Assembly: GCA_013399305.1 (NCBI GenBank)
Contig: VXAI01000096.1
Location: forward strand, 1,322,958-1,386,957
Reading direction: 5' to 3'
Source of the DNA: Rostratula benghalensis
Lineage: Eukaryota > Chordata > Aves > Charadriiformes > Rostratulidae
DNA: 64,000 bases
The position numbers were made by a program, and so were the translations under genes. Under the pieces are notes generated by a model. The model was not told the origin of the DNA. It did no database searches and was given only the letters and a program-made list of their open reading frames with translations. Of this stretch, positions 61,124 to 64,000 are shown in pieces; position 1 is the stretch's first letter, and each line of letters begins with the position of its first letter.

Positions 61124-64000
61124 CTGTAAGTAGTGATTTACCACTGAATCACACAACAAAACTGACTACAGCCTTTACAAATTCATAAATCCCGAGCAGG
61201 ACAGTTTTCCTATTACGGCTGCAGTATTGTTTCAGTGGTGTAACCCACATTGCTGAAGGAGAGACAATAAATCGTGAGGCTGTGAAATCCATTGTATTTA
61301 TATATGAGGCTGCTTTTGGTCTCCATTTCCTAGTCACAAATAAACTGAGATCTTTTGAGTTTGCCACAGGGATATTTATAGATTGCAAATGGTGACACGT
61401 TAAATCAATTGGCTTCTATATTTTCTCTGGGGTATTTTATTGTTTCCTGCAAGTCAATGAATATTTTCCCCATCCTGCAGACTCTTTTCCATGTGGAGAA
61501 AGTCTGGATCAGCTTAGGCTTTCTTCACTCTCTTCCTGTACACGTAGGGGCTGTGATTTACACCTGTACAGCCATGCCTTCCTTGCAGCAGACAGAAGGA
61601 GCCTGAGAAACTACATTTGTTATGTGGCTTTTGTTTGTCACTTTTTTGTCTTCTACTAAGGCCTCTCCTCAGAGGTATTTATAAAAAAATCAGAGAAATC
61701 CTGGTTATAGCATTTATAATAATGACTATGCAAAGTATTTTTTTTTTTAAATTTTTGGCAGTACCATTGTATCTAGCATGTGGTCCTGGACTAGGACCAG
61801 AGGTGTTAGACACAGACTCATCCCAAAATAAGGATTTTCCAAGATCTAACCACCATATAGTATAAACCAATACACAAGAGCTGCAGCCAGATGGTCGTAT
61901 ACTCTCCTCTGGTCCCTCAAAGTTAAATATCAATAGTTTTTGAGGACCACACCAGGGAACATCTACAAAATCACTCAAAAAAGCTAAGAAGAAAACCAAG
62001 CCCATAAAACTTACATGAGTTGCCTTACAGCTGAGTGAGGGAAACTTCTTTCTGAAACAAATCAAGGAGCATGCTGGGGAGTGGAGTCATTCTGTAAATT
62101 TAAATCCGACAAAAATTATAGAAAACAACATAGAGGGTATCAGCAGCTAACCTGATGCAAACAACAGCAAAATAAATTTATATCTTTTATTCTTCTATCT
62201 CCTGCCAGCTGTGTCTTTAAGTAGTTTACATTCAAAAGACAGGATCTACCTGTACACTGTATACACTTTGGGATACCCATATAACTGTCAGGTAGTGTGC
62301 ATGGACTCACTGAGGCGCTGTGGGACACATTCAGGTTCCTAAAGAACTAAAACCCAGCTTTTGTTTCCTTACTTTCTTCCCTGGCATGGCAATGCTGCCT
62401 AAAGGGGATATCAGGATTTCCTCTAACTTAAGCTCAATACTGGGGAAGTTTTGCAGCAATCCTGTCCACGGCAGCTATATCAGCAAGACTAATTTGCATG
62501 GTGCTGGTGAAAAGCTTAAGTGTTTGAAAAGTGGTTCTTCTTTTTTTTTCTTTTTATTCACATCCTCAAAATGGCCATAAAGATCTGGGATTTTTATTGT
62601 CTTCTGTTAAAGTAAACGCATTTATGCTAAAAGACTTGAAACAAATTCTGCTTACTGCTGAAATAGCTTTATGTTCAAATTAGTAAAAGACGAGAAATGG
62701 GTTGTTGAATGTGTAAGCTTATCCTGCTTTGACTGACTTACTACTTTTCTGCAGTACTTACTAAGCCTTACAAATAATTCTGTAACTCTCTGCAATCAAA
62801 CGCTACATGCTAACGTTGGTGTTCAGATCTTGCCTTTTCTGCACAAAAGCTTGAACAGGATGTCTGAAGAGTATCTACAGCCCCAACACAGACATATCTG
62901 TTAAAAAAAGAAAGGGAAAAGCACTATGATTTCTTCTGCGTCTGTCAAAACCAGAGCTCCACATTCCACAAGACACCAGTGACAAGAGCAGGGGGGAGAA
63001 TACAGCGTGCAGATCTGTGCTCAGGCTAAGTGAGAAGTGATTAACATGTTTTCCCAGTCAGATTTTGGCTGGCCTGAAGCTCTAGTAATCTTCTGGCATT
63101 TGATTAATCCTTTTAGTTCTATAGCAATGGTTGTAAAGATCAGAATTTAGACAGGACTACAAATGATGCAAGATTGGCAGGCTTCTAACTCTTCCCCAAA
63201 AGGGTAAGCTGCTAACATGGTATAAACAAGTGTAGCAACACAGGAGGCTAAGAAAGCCCCAAGACACTGAACAAGGAGTAGCTGCACCCACCCAGTCATT
63301 GTGCCACGGCAGTGGGGTGAGGGGCTCCCCTCACCTGGCCAGATGTTCCCAGCTCTTGGGAGTGCAGCACCGTACCAGGAGGTGGGATAAAGCTCTTCAC
63401 CATGGCAGGTTTTGAGGCCAAGGCTGCAGCACAGGATTGGGGCTCATGGTGGTGCTGCCTCTGCCACTGCAGCGCAGCCGGGGCACAGCTCACAGTGCCC
63501 AGCCACAGACAGCTTCACTCTAAGACTAAAACCTATTTTGGTTAGTAAAAGCCAGCACAGTTCACCAGCAGAACACTCAGAAATATGTTCAGGAGTAAGT
63601 AACATGAGGAAAGCATCCTCTTCTTGCACCCTAACAGTGGCAGATTTAGACCTCTACTTGTCTGAAGACTCACCAGACCCTTCTCCCACACCCTAGTGCT
63701 CTGCTGACCTTCCAGCAGTTCCTATGGCTGGAGCAGATGTTGTAAACTAAAATGATCAGAAACTGATTTTGACTTAAGTGTAAAATCCAAACATTACTCC
63801 TACCTCTAAAAAAACGTAAATCTGCTGCTGTTAATCTTCTTCCCGGAGAGCAGGGCTTTGCACAACTTACTCCTCACTCAATGAAGTTCTCATTAAAATT
63901 TAACTGTTACAAAAGTTGAGTCCTTACTGTGTTGTATCATCATCCATCCTAAACACACACATCTCTTTGTAGTATGTTGCAGGCTCAGGGCAAGATGAGC
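61124..64000 (-). other. Presumed 5'-ward intron of the minus-strand gene
   Basis: No clear upstream exon was found. The segment at 61179-61252 has a good acceptor (TATTGTCTCTCCTTCAG), 24 open codons and the right end phase, but it would leave an intron of only 55 bases. The segment at 62015-62051 has a strong acceptor and donor and also ends at phase 0. The remaining 5' exons and the promoter probably lie beyond the window. Confidence 0.4.

Noticed and set aside
1..64000. tRNA, rRNA, CRISPR, endogenous retrovirus or intact transposon genes
   Set aside because: No cloverleaf, spaced repeats, LTR pairs or reverse transcriptase/gag motifs could be found by eye on either strand.

Overview
The window looks like nuclear DNA from a bird. 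It contains three 3' pieces of CR1 LINEs. The two longest end in the avian-type ATTCTGTG / ATTCTGTA direct repeat. There is also an older, decayed antisense CR1/L3-like copy. The rest is mostly AT-rich unique sequence with short microsatellites, sparse repeats and one CpG island, and there are no bacterial-type operons. I identified no gene by name.

Layout. Bases 1 to about 1480 are a strong CpG island (GC boxes, inverted CCAAT box), probably a promoter at one edge of the intergenic region. Bases 2300-2900 hold the old antisense CR1/L3-like remnant. From 2900 to about 35100 the sequence is largely non-coding, broken by a CR1 at 19872-20312, a short antisense CR1 tail at 24757-24810, homopolymer tracts and a CTCF-like motif near 12650. 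A few isolated segments with splice-like borders and open frames occur here (for example 14365-14501 and 11239-11315, minus strand), but none can be tied into a gene.

The right part (about 36260-61120) carries the 3' half of a minus-strand protein-coding gene. I assembled six exons by reading the reverse complement: 61123-60899, 54272-54155, 45228-45161, 42894-42809, 41707-41647 and 36687-36559. Each has an AG acceptor and a GT donor, all reading phases agree, and the joined frame runs 228 codons to a TAA stop. A roughly 300-base 3' UTR follows, with AATAAA at 36290-36285. The family is not recognised. A further minus-strand open segment at 35107-35415 could be an alternative last exon. The introns contain a CR1 insertion (49161-49384), a near-perfect 120-bp tandem duplication (41289-41525) and a long purine microsatellite (51462-51645).

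No exotic system, virus, mobile-element ORF, CRISPR array or RNA gene could be supported. The most valuable content is the unidentified split gene and its possible alternative ends.
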